Of a DNA stretch of 45,830 nt, positions 1-7,082 are shown piece after piece. Position 1 is the first letter of the stretch, and every line of letters begins with the position of its first letter. The stretch spans positions 1 to 45,830 of the forward strand of contig JAFZRH010000053.1 of the NCBI GenBank assembly GCA_017619975.1, in the 5' to 3' direction. The position numbers were made by a program, and so were the translations under genes. The notes under the pieces are model-generated. The model saw nothing but the letters and a program-made list of their open reading frames with translations, ran no database searches and had not been told where the DNA came from. This stretch comes from Lachnospiraceae bacterium. GTDB lineage: Bacteria; Bacillota; Clostridia; Lachnospirales; Lachnospiraceae.

Positions 1-636
1 GCCTACTTAAGCGTCGAAAACGCGTCCGCGCTGGCAGGGGATCTTTCCCGCGTCGCTCTGCTGCGGCAGCACGGCGTCCGGTTCATGACTCTGACCTGGA
101 ACGGAGAAAACGAGCTGGCTTCCGGCCACGTGACCGATCACGGCTTTTCTTCTTTTGGCCGGGAAGCCGTCGCGGAGATGGAGCGGGAAGGGATCGTGGC
201 GGATATCTCCCACCTGAACGACAAAGGCGTCGAAGAATTCCTGTCTTTCGCGCGAAAGCCGTTCGTTGCCACGCATTCCAATGCGCGCGCCGTCTGCTCC
301 CACAAACGCAACCTGACCGACGACATGATCCGCGAAATGGTCCGCCGGAACTGCCTGATCGGGCTCAACTACTTTACCCGCTTTCTGGAAGACGACGGAA
401 ACGTCCCGGAGCCGGCAGCGATTCTGCGCCACGTGGAGCACTTCTTCTCTCTCGGCGCCGAAAAGATCCTCGCGCTGGGATCGGACTTTGACGGAGCCGA
501 TCTGCCGGAATGGCTGAACACGCCGCGCAAGGCGGCCTCCCTCTACGGCCTCTTCCTGGAGCACGGCTTAAGCGAGGAGCAGGCCTCGGACATTATGTAC
601 CGGAACGCCGAGCGCTTCTTCCGGGAAAATCTGTAA
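1..636 (+). CDS. Membrane dipeptidase, peptidase M19 (5' end outside window)
   Basis: The open frame runs in from the left edge, so the N-terminus is missing; 211 residues are visible. It belongs to the M19 renal-dipeptidase-like family, zinc enzymes that cleave dipeptides, often including D-amino-acid-containing ones. Visible family blocks, in order: a GVRFMTLTWN stretch near residue 26, the metal-site-type segment VADISHLNDKG, the ATHSNARAVCSHKRNLTD segment (His ligands and substrate site), and a late GSDFDGAD motif. The C-terminus ends NAERFFREN, as is usual in the family. The gene is convergent with ald; the space between holds two palindromic repeats that could end transcription from both sides. 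Substrate cannot be told from sequence. Confidence 0.93.
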   Translation, partial: AYLSVENASALAGDLSRVALLRQHGVRFMTLTWNGENELASGHVTDHGFSSFGREAVAEMEREGIVADISHLNDKGVEEFLSFARKPFVATHSNARAVCSHKRNLTDDMIREMVRRNCLIGLNYFTRFLEDDGNVPEPAAILRHVEHFFSLGAEKILALGSDFDGADLPEWLNTPRKAASLYGLFLEHGLSEEQASDIMYRNAERFFRENL

Positions 637-653
637 ACCGATATTCTTAAAGA

Positions 654-682
654 GTGCCAAAAGGAACCGTCCCTTTTGGCAC
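654..682. repeat. 29-nt palindromic repeat, copy 1
   Basis: A 29-base near-perfect hairpin with GTGCCAAAAGG and CCCTTTTGGCAC arms around AACCGT. A copy differing by one base lies at 34141-34169. It sits 17 bases after the dipeptidase stop and could act as a terminator hairpin, but no T-run follows directly. Confidence 0.8.
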
Positions 683-691
683 CTGAAAAAC

Positions 692-795
692 GTGTCATCC
701 TGAGCGAGCGAAGCGAGTCGAAGGATCTTAAAAAATTGATATTTCATAAGATTCTTCGACTTCGGAGGCTGCGCCTTCTTCGCTCAGAATGACAC
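692..795. repeat. ~104-bp imperfect inverted repeat (GTGTCATCCTGAGCG type)
   Basis: The arms begin GTGTCATCCTGAGCGAGCG and end CGCTCAGAATGACAC, with a central A+T-rich loop and inner arms AAGGATCTTA / TAAGATTCTT. The arms pair along nearly their whole length. Similar 'CATCCTGAGCGAAG' palindromes are common between genes in many bacteria. It carries no coding sequence and lies between convergent genes, so it may be a MITE-like or transcription-ending element. Confidence 0.8.
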
Positions 796-838
796 ATTTG
801 ACCGTGTTTTCACATCACGTTTTCTTTTCGAGTCCCTC

Positions 839-1957
839 TCACCAGTTCTTCACCAGCTCCTCGGGATCGGTCCAGGGCCTGTTCTGTTTTAAAGCCGTCT
901 CTTTCAGCGTCAGGTGCCCGTTCCAGCAGGTCATCCCCCGGCGCAGCAGCGGATCTTCCCGGATCGCCTTTTCAAAACCGAGGTCAGCCAGCTTCAGCAG
1001 ATACGGCAGCGTCGCGCCCGAGAGCGTCACGGAAGCCGTCCGGGAGAAAGCGGACGGGATGTTGTCCACGCAGTAATGCAGGATCCCCTCCTCAAAGTAG
1101 ACCGGATCGTCGTGCGTGGTAGAGCGGCAGGTCTCTACGGCGCCGCCGTCGTCGCAGGCCACGTCGACGATCAGCGCGCCTTTCTTCATCATTTTCAAGT
1201 CTTCCCGGTACACGATATGATCCCGCCGTTCTTTCGGCCATAGGATCGCATTGAGGAAAACGTCGCTTTCCCTCAGACATTTCTCCAGGTTGTCGCGGTT
1301 CGAGAGCAGGAAGGAAACATGCCCCGGCAGGCTTTTCTCTGCCTCCCGCATCGCATTCATGTTGATATCCAGGATCCGGACCTCGTTTCCGAGAGCCGCC
1401 GCCATTTCGGCCGCGCCCCGGCCCACATTTCCGCAGCCCAGGATGGTGATCAGCGGTCTCGGCACGCCGGCCACGTTGGCCAGCAGGATGCCGGGGCCGC
1501 CGTGCACCGACTGCGCGAAATGGGCCGCCGCCAGAAAACCGCCCCGGCCTGCCAGCTCGCTCATAGGCCGGAGCATGGGAAAACGGCCGGCTTCATCCGG
1601 GACATCCTCATAAGCGAGGGCCGATACTTTCGAAGAGAGCAGGACATCCGTCTCTTCAGGGTGAGCGTTGGAATGGATGTATGTCATCAGGATCCGGCCC
1701 GGACGCATAAAACGGTACTCCGGCGGCAGGATCTCCTTGACTTTATAGATCAGATCGGCCCGGTCCCAGACCGTCTCTTGATCGCTCACAACAGCGCCTG
1801 CCGCACGGTATTCCCCGTCTTCAAATCCGCTGCCGGTCCCGGCGCCGCTTTCCACATACACGGCATGTCCGTGCCGGACGATCTCCCGCACCGCGGAAGG
1901 GACCGCCGCGACCCGGTATTCATTTGCCTTGATCTCTTTCGGAATGCCGATGATCAT
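839..1957 (-). CDS. ald: Alanine dehydrogenase
   Basis: Catalyses reversible NAD-dependent deamination of L-alanine to pyruvate and ammonia. The 372-aa length fits the family. Visible signatures: N-terminal MIIGIPKEIKANEYRVA, the KVKEILPPEY segment with the substrate-binding Lys, the Rossmann motif ILGCGNVGRGAAEMA, and the C-terminal block THDDPVYFEEGILHYCVDNIPSAF. The ATG at 1957 is chosen because GGGAGG lies 8 bases upstream and the family N-terminus starts there; the frame stays open a further 22 codons upstream without support. It follows the Na/Pi cotransporter by 55 bases and could share its transcript. Confidence 0.95.
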   Translation of the reverse strand: MIIGIPKEIKANEYRVAAVPSAVREIVRHGHAVYVESGAGTGSGFEDGEYRAAGAVVSDQETVWDRADLIYKVKEILPPEYRFMRPGRILMTYIHSNAHPEETDVLLSSKVSALAYEDVPDEAGRFPMLRPMSELAGRGGFLAAAHFAQSVHGGPGILLANVAGVPRPLITILGCGNVGRGAAEMAAALGNEVRILDINMNAMREAEKSLPGHVSFLLSNRDNLEKCLRESDVFLNAILWPKERRDHIVYREDLKMMKKGALIVDVACDDGGAVETCRSTTHDDPVYFEEGILHYCVDNIPSAFSRTASVTLSGATLPYLLKLADLGFEKAIREDPLLRRGMTCWNGHLTLKETALKQNRPWTDPEELVKNW

Positions 1958-2012
1958 GTCCGCGCCTCCCTGAATAAACGTTCTGCCCGGCCTGCAGGGC
2001 CGGGCAGCTTTT

Positions 2013-3836
2013 TCATTTTCCATTCTCCGCCGCAGAACTTTCCTGCGGCTTTTTCAGCAGCGAGAAATAACGGTTATAATTCCGCTCGTAAGTCTCGTTG
2101 AACGTCTTATCTCCGCCCTGATGCAGACTTTCAAAGAAGAGATGCTCATGATCGGCCAGCTCCGGATACACACGGACCATGGTCGCAATGCCGATGTTGG
2201 AGCAGATATCCGCAATGCGGCGGAATTCGTTCATCAGATTGGTAAAGCCCGAATCCGCGAAGATATTGCACTCCCCGCGGCTCATCCGCCGCAGGTGATT
2301 CTTCTTCAGTTCCGCGATGATCTCCGCGATCACCTGCACCATCGGTTCGATCCGCTGCGCTGCGTCTACGTCCCGCTTCTTGAAGGACTGTTCCGCCTCG
2401 TCCAGGATGCCCATGACCGCGGCTTCCAGCACCGCCAGCTCGGACTGGGCGGTTGCGGAGAACGTCGTGTTGTTCTTTTTCAGCGCAGCCGCCTGCTCCG
2501 CGATGTTGACCGCATGGTCGCCCAGACGTTCAAACTCCGCCATCACCTTGTAATACTGATTCAGGATCGAGACGTGGCCCGCCAGCTGCAGATGCGGCAG
2601 AAGCTCCACCATGTAGTGACTGAGCCGGTCCGTCATCTTGTCGATCTCATCTTCTTCCGCAAGGAGCTCCCGGTGCAGCGTCTCATCGTAATGCTCCAGC
2701 AGACGGAAGGATTTCTCGATATTGCCGCGGGCGGCAAGGAAGGAAGCCGTCAGTACGGAATAGCAGCTCCGCAAGGCCAGTGCCGGCGTATTGAAGAAGA
2801 CGGGGTTTAAGGCATCCAGTTCTTCTTTATATTTGGAGTCGGGAACCGGATCGTCCTTGATCAGCCGGCGGCTCGTGCGCTCGTAAACGTTCAGCATCGG
2901 GAAAAGCAGCAGGGCGCAGCCCAGATTGAAGATCGTATTGGTGTTGGCGACCATGCCGGAGTTGACGGTCTTATCCCACAGCGAATCCAGCCAGCCGAGG
3001 CGGTGGATCAGGACGACCGTTACCAGGACCAGTACCGTTTCGCTTAAATTGAACAGTATGTTGACAATGCCGACCCGTTTGGCTTCCGCCTTGGCGCCGA
3101 TCCAGCAGACGATGGCCGTGGTGACGCAGTCGCCCAGATAAATGCCGACGATGACCGCATAGATCGACTTAAAGCTTAAGAGACCGGTGGCGGAAAACGC
3201 CTGCAGGATGCCGATGGTCGCCGAAGAGCTCTGCAGCACAAAAGCGACGCCCGCACCGGTCAGATACCCCAGCACCGGATGATCGCCCAAGCCGGAGAAC
3301 AGCGATTCCACCAGGCCCGACTCTGCCAGGGACGTGACCGCACCGGTCATGTTCAGCAGGCCGGAGAACAGGATCCCGAAGCCCACGGCGATGCGCCCGA
3401 CGGAATGAGAGTTCTGTATGAAATTCCCCATGATCAGCGCCATGCCGATGATCAGGGCGATCGGCGCGAGGGTGGAAGGCTGAAAGAAACGGAGGGCCGA
3501 GGAGCCGGACGCGTCCAGATCCAGCAGACGAATGATCTGACCGGTGACTGTGGTGCCGACGTTGGCCCCGATGATGATGCCCAGCGACTGGTGCAGGGAC
3601 AGGATGCCTGCGCCGACCAGACCGGCCGTAATGACGATCGTAGCGGTGGAGGACTGGATCAGAGCGGTGATAAGCACGCCCAGAATAAAGGCCTTGAACG
3701 GGTTGTTGGTCACCTTCTCCATGGCGGTCTTGAGGGCGCCGGAGGAATTTTCCTTCAAAGCGTCTCCCATCAGACGCATTCCGTATAAGAACATGGCCAG
3801 ACCGCCCATCAGGGAGATCACGTTAAAAATATCCAT
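2013..3836 (-). CDS. Na/Pi cotransporter family protein with C-terminal PhoU domain
   Basis: A 607-aa inner-membrane protein of the NptA/YjbB type. It has two inverted Na/Pi-cotransporter repeats, each with its diagnostic motif: QSSTAT at residues 61-66 and QSSSAT at 202-207. From about residue 350 a soluble helical PhoU-like domain follows, with EFERLGDHAVNIAEQ and EFRRIADICSNIG repeats. The family moves phosphate with sodium, and the PhoU domain is thought to modulate it. The ribosome site (AGAAAG) is weak. The gene lies 31 bases after the EIIC-like gene and 55 bases before ald; whether this set is functionally linked is unknown. Confidence 0.93.
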   Translation of the reverse strand: MDIFNVISLMGGLAMFLYGMRLMGDALKENSSGALKTAMEKVTNNPFKAFILGVLITALIQSSTATIVITAGLVGAGILSLHQSLGIIIGANVGTTVTGQIIRLLDLDASGSSALRFFQPSTLAPIALIIGMALIMGNFIQNSHSVGRIAVGFGILFSGLLNMTGAVTSLAESGLVESLFSGLGDHPVLGYLTGAGVAFVLQSSSATIGILQAFSATGLLSFKSIYAVIVGIYLGDCVTTAIVCWIGAKAEAKRVGIVNILFNLSETVLVLVTVVLIHRLGWLDSLWDKTVNSGMVANTNTIFNLGCALLLFPMLNVYERTSRRLIKDDPVPDSKYKEELDALNPVFFNTPALALRSCYSVLTASFLAARGNIEKSFRLLEHYDETLHRELLAEEDEIDKMTDRLSHYMVELLPHLQLAGHVSILNQYYKVMAEFERLGDHAVNIAEQAAALKKNNTTFSATAQSELAVLEAAVMGILDEAEQSFKKRDVDAAQRIEPMVQVIAEIIAELKKNHLRRMSRGECNIFADSGFTNLMNEFRRIADICSNIGIATMVRVYPELADHEHLFFESLHQGGDKTFNETYERNYNRYFSLLKKPQESSAAENGK

Positions 3837-3867
3837 TTGATTTCTTGCTTTCTTTGAATCTGTCTGT

Positions 3868-4956
3868 TTACAGCTTCATGTCTCCGTCTTTGACCCAGCC
3901 GAGCTTCTTCACCGCGGCGTGGAACAGAAGCGAAAACAGCGCCGGAAGCACGAAGGAGATCAGGATCAGGCCGGTCCAGTCAAAGGCTGTGATGGCTGCC
4001 TTGGTGCCGGCCGCGATATCGTTCACCCAGCCGGTATAGACGCCGATCTGCCCCACCAGACCGCAGGTGCCCATGCCGGAGGAGACCGGCGCGCCGTTCA
4101 TCTTCAGCTTGAAGAGACAGGTTGCGATCGGGCCGGTGACGGCCGAAGCCAGCGTCGGCGCGATCCAGATCCTGGGATTTTTTACGATGTTGCCCATCTG
4201 CAGCATGGAGGTGCCGATCCCCTGCGAGACGAGGCCGCCGAAACGGTTCTCCTTAAAGGAGATCACGGCGAAGCCGATCATCTGCGCGCAGCAGCCGGCC
4301 ACCGCCGCACCGCCCGCCAGGCCTGTCAGGCGCAGTGCCGCGCAGATGGCAGCGGAGGAGATCGGGAGCGTCAAGGCCATGCCGACCACCACCGAGACCA
4401 GAATGCCCATGATGAAGGGCTGCTGCTCCGTCGCCCACATGATGAGGTCTCCGACCCACATGGCCGCTTTGCCGATGGGCGGCGCGATGAGCCAGGACAG
4501 AAGCACGCCGATGCCGATAGTGACGAGCGGCGTAACCAGGATATCGACCTTCGTTTCCTTGGAGACAGCCTTGCCGCATTCTGCCGAAAGGATCGCGATG
4601 AAAAGCACCGCTAGCGGACCGCCGGCACCGCCTAAGGCATTGGCCGCGAAGCCCACGGAGATCATGGAAAAGAGCACCAGCGGCGGACACTTTAAGGCAT
4701 AGCCGATGGCCACGGCCATCGCCGGGCCGCTCATGGCGGTGGCAATGCCGCCTACCGTATAGTCTACCTTGCCGACCGTGGCGACCGGCTCGGTCAGAAA
4801 GGCGATATTGAACTGCGTCCCGATCGTATTGATGATGGTCCCGATCAGAAGGGAACAGAACAGGCCCTGTGCCATCGCGCCGAGCGCGTCGATGCCGTAG
4901 CGCTTCAGCGAGATCTCGATATCTTTCCGTTTCAGAAAGGCTTTGAATTTCTCCAT
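3868..4956 (-). CDS. PTS EIIC-like / PfoR-type integral membrane protein
   Basis: A 362-aa protein with about nine to ten hydrophobic segments. The sequence (SLKRYGIDALGAMAQGLF near the start, ISSAAICAALRLTGLAGGAA in the middle, and an NGAPVSSGMGTCGLVGQIG motif near the end) is that of the EIIC_2 family, which includes the PfoR membrane regulator of Clostridium perfringens. No EIIA, EIIB or other PTS component is nearby, so sugar transport by phosphorylation is not supported. Starts at ATG 4956 with GAGGA just upstream. It is divergent from aqpZ across 200 bases and heads a possible leftward operon with the Na/Pi transporter and ald. Confidence 0.82.
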   Translation of the reverse strand: MEKFKAFLKRKDIEISLKRYGIDALGAMAQGLFCSLLIGTIINTIGTQFNIAFLTEPVATVGKVDYTVGGIATAMSGPAMAVAIGYALKCPPLVLFSMISVGFAANALGGAGGPLAVLFIAILSAECGKAVSKETKVDILVTPLVTIGIGVLLSWLIAPPIGKAAMWVGDLIMWATEQQPFIMGILVSVVVGMALTLPISSAAICAALRLTGLAGGAAVAGCCAQMIGFAVISFKENRFGGLVSQGIGTSMLQMGNIVKNPRIWIAPTLASAVTGPIATCLFKLKMNGAPVSSGMGTCGLVGQIGVYTGWVNDIAAGTKAAITAFDWTGLILISFVLPALFSLLFHAAVKKLGWVKDGDMKL

Positions 4957-5156
4957 TTTTTCCTCAGGCCCCCGGCTTTTTCAGCGCTCAGACGGCGGGC
5001 CTGTGTCCCGCGCGGCCTGACCGCTTCTTTGTCGCATCGTAACATGAAGCGGCGCCGCCGTCAATGCGGGAACTCTTTCTTTTCCATAAAAAAGAAGGCA
5101 ATCTCTTTCTTTTTCCAGCTTTTATGATAAAATAAAGAAAAAGGAGGAGCTGTCCT

Positions 5157-5849
5157 ATGAAAAAGTACATTGCGGAATTCATCGGTACCTGCACGCTTGT
5201 CGTGTTAGGCTGCGGCACCGCCATGCTGGTCGGCTGCGATGCGGCGGCCGGCAGCGGCTATCTTCTGACTGCCTTCGCCTTCGGTCTTACTATCGTGGCG
5301 ATGGCCTATTCCATTGGCAACATCTCCGGCTGCCACATCAATCCGGCCGTCTCGCTGGGCGTCCTGCTCTCGGGCGGCATGGAAGTCAAGGAATTTATCG
5401 GCTACGTGATCAGCCAGTGCCTGGGCGCTCTGGCCGGTTCCGGCATCCTGGCGGCGATCTTCGGTCTCGGCAAAGTCAAGGATATGACCGGCGGCTTCGG
5501 CTCCAACGGTCTGGCCGGCGTGAACGGCAATGCGTTTGCGGGGCTTCTGGTCGAGATCGTTCTCACCTTCATCTTCGTGACCGCGATCCTGGGCGTCACC
5601 AGCAAGAAGGCGAATCACGGCTCCTTCGGCGGCCTGGTGATCGGCCTGACGCTGGTGGTTGTGCATATCCTCGGCATCGGTCTGACCGGCACCTCGGTCA
5701 ATCCGGCCCGCAGCTTCGGTCCCGCCGTGGTAGCGGCGATCTCCGGCAACGCGGAACCGCTCGCGGCGCTCTGGGTCTTCATCGTGGGACCGCTGGCCGG
5801 CGCGGCGCTGGCGGCGTTCTGCTATAAGTATCTGGAGAGCAAGAAGTAA
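5157..5849 (+). CDS. aqpZ: Aquaporin Z-type water channel
   Basis: A 230-aa six-helix MIP-family channel. Both half-helix motifs are intact: NPAV at residues 62-65 and NPAR at 182-185. The aromatic/arginine filter can be read as F42, H170, T179 and R185, the water-selective set of aquaporin Z rather than the glycerol-facilitator set. The start is an ATG with AAGGAGGAG upstream. A possible -10 (TATGATAAAAT around 5123-5133) has no clear -35 partner. A good rho-independent terminator lies at 5894-5928, so the gene is probably monocistronic. Confidence 0.96.
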   Translation: MKKYIAEFIGTCTLVVLGCGTAMLVGCDAAAGSGYLLTAFAFGLTIVAMAYSIGNISGCHINPAVSLGVLLSGGMEVKEFIGYVISQCLGALAGSGILAAIFGLGKVKDMTGGFGSNGLAGVNGNAFAGLLVEIVLTFIFVTAILGVTSKKANHGSFGGLVIGLTLVVVHILGIGLTGTSVNPARSFGPAVVAAISGNAEPLAALWVFIVGPLAGAALAAFCYKYLESKK

Positions 5850-5893
5850 AACAGCGCCGCACGCCTCTGCGCGTATGGGCGCCTACGCAGAAA

Positions 5894-5928
5894 GCGGGAT
5901 CCTGCCAGCAGCGGGGTCCCGTCTTTTT
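5894..5928 (+). terminator. Rho-independent terminator after aqpZ
   Basis: An 8-bp stem (CGGGATCC against GGGGTCCCG, with one G-T pair) and a loop of about 11 bases, followed by CTTTTTC. It lies 45 bases after the aqpZ stop. Confidence 0.8.
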
Positions 5929-5939
5929 CAATAATATTT

Positions 5940-5984
5940 TATCGTTTTTCGATATTTTCTGCTTGACATACGATAATTCTCGTG
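5940..5984. promoter_or_regulatory. Candidate operator dyads for the HTH/DUF2975 pair
   Basis: Two dyads overlap the DUF2975 promoter: TATCG-N5-CGATA at 5940-5954, just upstream of the -35, and ACGA-N6-TCGT at 5970-5983, between -35 and -10. Position and CGATA half-sites fit repression by the small HTH protein encoded two genes downstream. This assignment is inference. Confidence 0.45.
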
Positions 5985-5991
5985 TTACACT
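5963..5991 (+). promoter_or_regulatory. Sigma-A-type promoter of DUF2975-HTH operon
   Basis: TTGACA at 5963-5968, a 17-base spacer, and TACACT at 5986-5991. It lies about 66 bases before the DUF2975 start. Confidence 0.8.
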
Positions 5992-6057
5992 GCCTCCTGA
6001 CCGGAGAGGAAAGATGCGGCCCTTTAAGCCGCGATTTCTCCGGCCGGGAGGTTTTTT

Positions 6058-6567
6058 ATGAACTGGAATCAGGACAAAAGCGTGAAGCTTTCGCTGGTCT
6101 GTGTCGCCCTGTTTGCTCTGATCCTGTCGGCCGCGGATCTGGCCGTTATTCTCTTTCTCAGAGAATTGGTCGGTCATGATCCCTCTGTGACAGATGCCGG
6201 CAGCATATTTATCAGTCTGTTCAGCTGGCGCGGCATCTCGCTGCTTATCTGCTTTCTTCTTTTCAGCATCATTGCCTGGATCGCCCTGGCGCAGCTCTAT
6301 CTGATGCTGATGAATCTGAGGAGAAACAATGTCTTCGTGGCTGAAAACGTCCGTCGCATGCGTATCGCCTCCTGGTGCTGCTTCGGCGCCGCGTTCCTCG
6401 GACTGATCGCCGCCCTCCTCTGCATTCACGAAGATCTGGCCTTCCATTTGCCGGTGCTCTTCTGCCTGGCCCTCGCCGCTGCCTTTATGGGGCTCATCGT
6501 CCGCATCGTGAAGAACAGCTTCGAGGCAGCCATCCGCATGAAGGACGAGCTGGATCTGACCATTTAG
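6058..6567 (+). CDS. DUF2975 domain-containing membrane protein
   Basis: A 169-aa protein with four predicted membrane segments: about residues 12-37, 52-85 (through the RGISLLICFLLFSIIAWIA region), 103-120 and 125-150. The helix pattern, the NLRRNNVFVAENVRRMRIAS segment before helix 3, and the neighbour identify DUF2975. These proteins are typically encoded with a small Xre-like regulator, as here with a 9-base gap. Their biochemical role is unknown; a partner or anti-regulator role for the HTH protein is a reasonable guess. The ATG has GGGAGG upstream and a clean promoter at 5963. Confidence 0.88.
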   Translation: MNWNQDKSVKLSLVCVALFALILSAADLAVILFLRELVGHDPSVTDAGSIFISLFSWRGISLLICFLLFSIIAWIALAQLYLMLMNLRRNNVFVAENVRRMRIASWCCFGAAFLGLIAALLCIHEDLAFHLPVLFCLALAAAFMGLIVRIVKNSFEAAIRMKDELDLTI

Positions 6568-6576
6568 GAGGCCGCC

Positions 6577-6780
6577 ATGGAGATCATTGTCAATATCGAC
6601 GTCATGATGGCAAAGCGGAAAATCTCCGCCGGCGAGCTCGCGGAGCGCATCGGAATCACCCCGGCCAACCTTTCGATCTTAAAGAACGGCAAGGCGAAAG
6701 CGATCCGCTTTTCCACGCTGATCGCGCTCTGCCGCGAGCTGAACTGCCAGCCGGGAGATATATTGGAATACAAGGAGTAA
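6577..6780 (+). CDS. Small helix-turn-helix regulator (Cro/C1, YozG-like)
   Basis: A 67-aa DNA-binding protein made almost entirely of one Xre-type HTH: KRKISAGELAERIGITPANL, then SILKNGKAKAIRFSTL, and the ending CRELNCQPGDILEY. This short class is the usual partner of DUF2975 proteins. The start ATG follows GGAGGCCGCC. It is co-transcribed with DUF2975 and probably autoregulates through the CGATA dyads at 5940-5984. Its other targets cannot be seen here; the next gene, a large membrane protein, is separated by a 300-base stretch of hairpin repeats. Confidence 0.92.
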   Translation: MEIIVNIDVMMAKRKISAGELAERIGITPANLSILKNGKAKAIRFSTLIALCRELNCQPGDILEYKE

Positions 6781-6799
6781 AGTCAACGAGCGAAGCGAG

Positions 6800-6851
6800 C
6801 CGGACAACACTTTCGAGGGGCCTTTTTCGTGCCCCGAGAAAGTTTTCGTCC
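6800..6851. repeat. 52-nt hairpin repeat, copy 1
   Basis: The arms ACTTTCGAGGGGC and GCCCCGAGAAAGT enclose a short T-rich loop and are flanked by GGAC / GTCC. An identical 52-base copy lies at 6996-7047. Confidence 0.85.
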
Positions 6852-6916
6852 GGGCGCGGAGCGAACAACAGGCCGGGAAAGAACCGTTCCCATGGTTCAC
6901 GGACGCCGGCCGAGCG

Positions 6917-6990
6917 CGCCCGACAATACTTTTGGAGTGCCCCTTGGAAGCGAAGCGGACCGGGGCCGACAAAAGTTTTCGTCGTGGCAG
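6917..6990. repeat. Related hairpin element, divergent copy
   Basis: Outer arms CGAC-AATA-CTTTTGG and CCGACAAAAGTTTTCGTCG pair, with an inner GC-rich segment. It is followed by GTGGCAGCGAG, a flank also seen after the element at 10.1 kb (GTGGCAGCGCG). It stands between two identical 52-nt repeats. Confidence 0.7.
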
Positions 6991-6995
6991 CGAGG

Positions 6996-7047
6996 CCGGA
7001 CAACACTTTCGAGGGGCCTTTTTCGTGCCCCGAGAAAGTTTTCGTCC
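6996..7047. repeat. 52-nt hairpin repeat, copy 2
   Basis: Base-for-base identical to 6800-6851, 196 bases downstream. It ends 35 bases before the next start codon, so a hairpin here would lie in the leader of the DUF4173-like gene. The stretch 6781-7082 holds only these repeats and the ribosome site. Confidence 0.85.
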
Positions 7048-7082
7048 CGGCAGCGAGCGGAACCAGGTAAAGGAGATAAATC

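Noticed and set aside
1957-2023. 22-codon N-terminal extension of alanine dehydrogenase overlapping the Na/Pi cotransporter gene
   Set aside because: The family N-terminus begins at MIIGIPKE with a good ribosome site, and the extension has none.
4988-5224. A 78-codon minus-strand frame across the pfoR-aqpZ intergenic region
   Set aside because: It overlaps the aqpZ start and lacks a ribosome site and any recognisable domain; the region is better read as divergent promoters.
6781-7082. CRISPR array in the repeat-rich stretch
   Set aside because: Only two identical repeats, which are themselves hairpins, with a third related hairpin as the 'spacer'; no cas genes.
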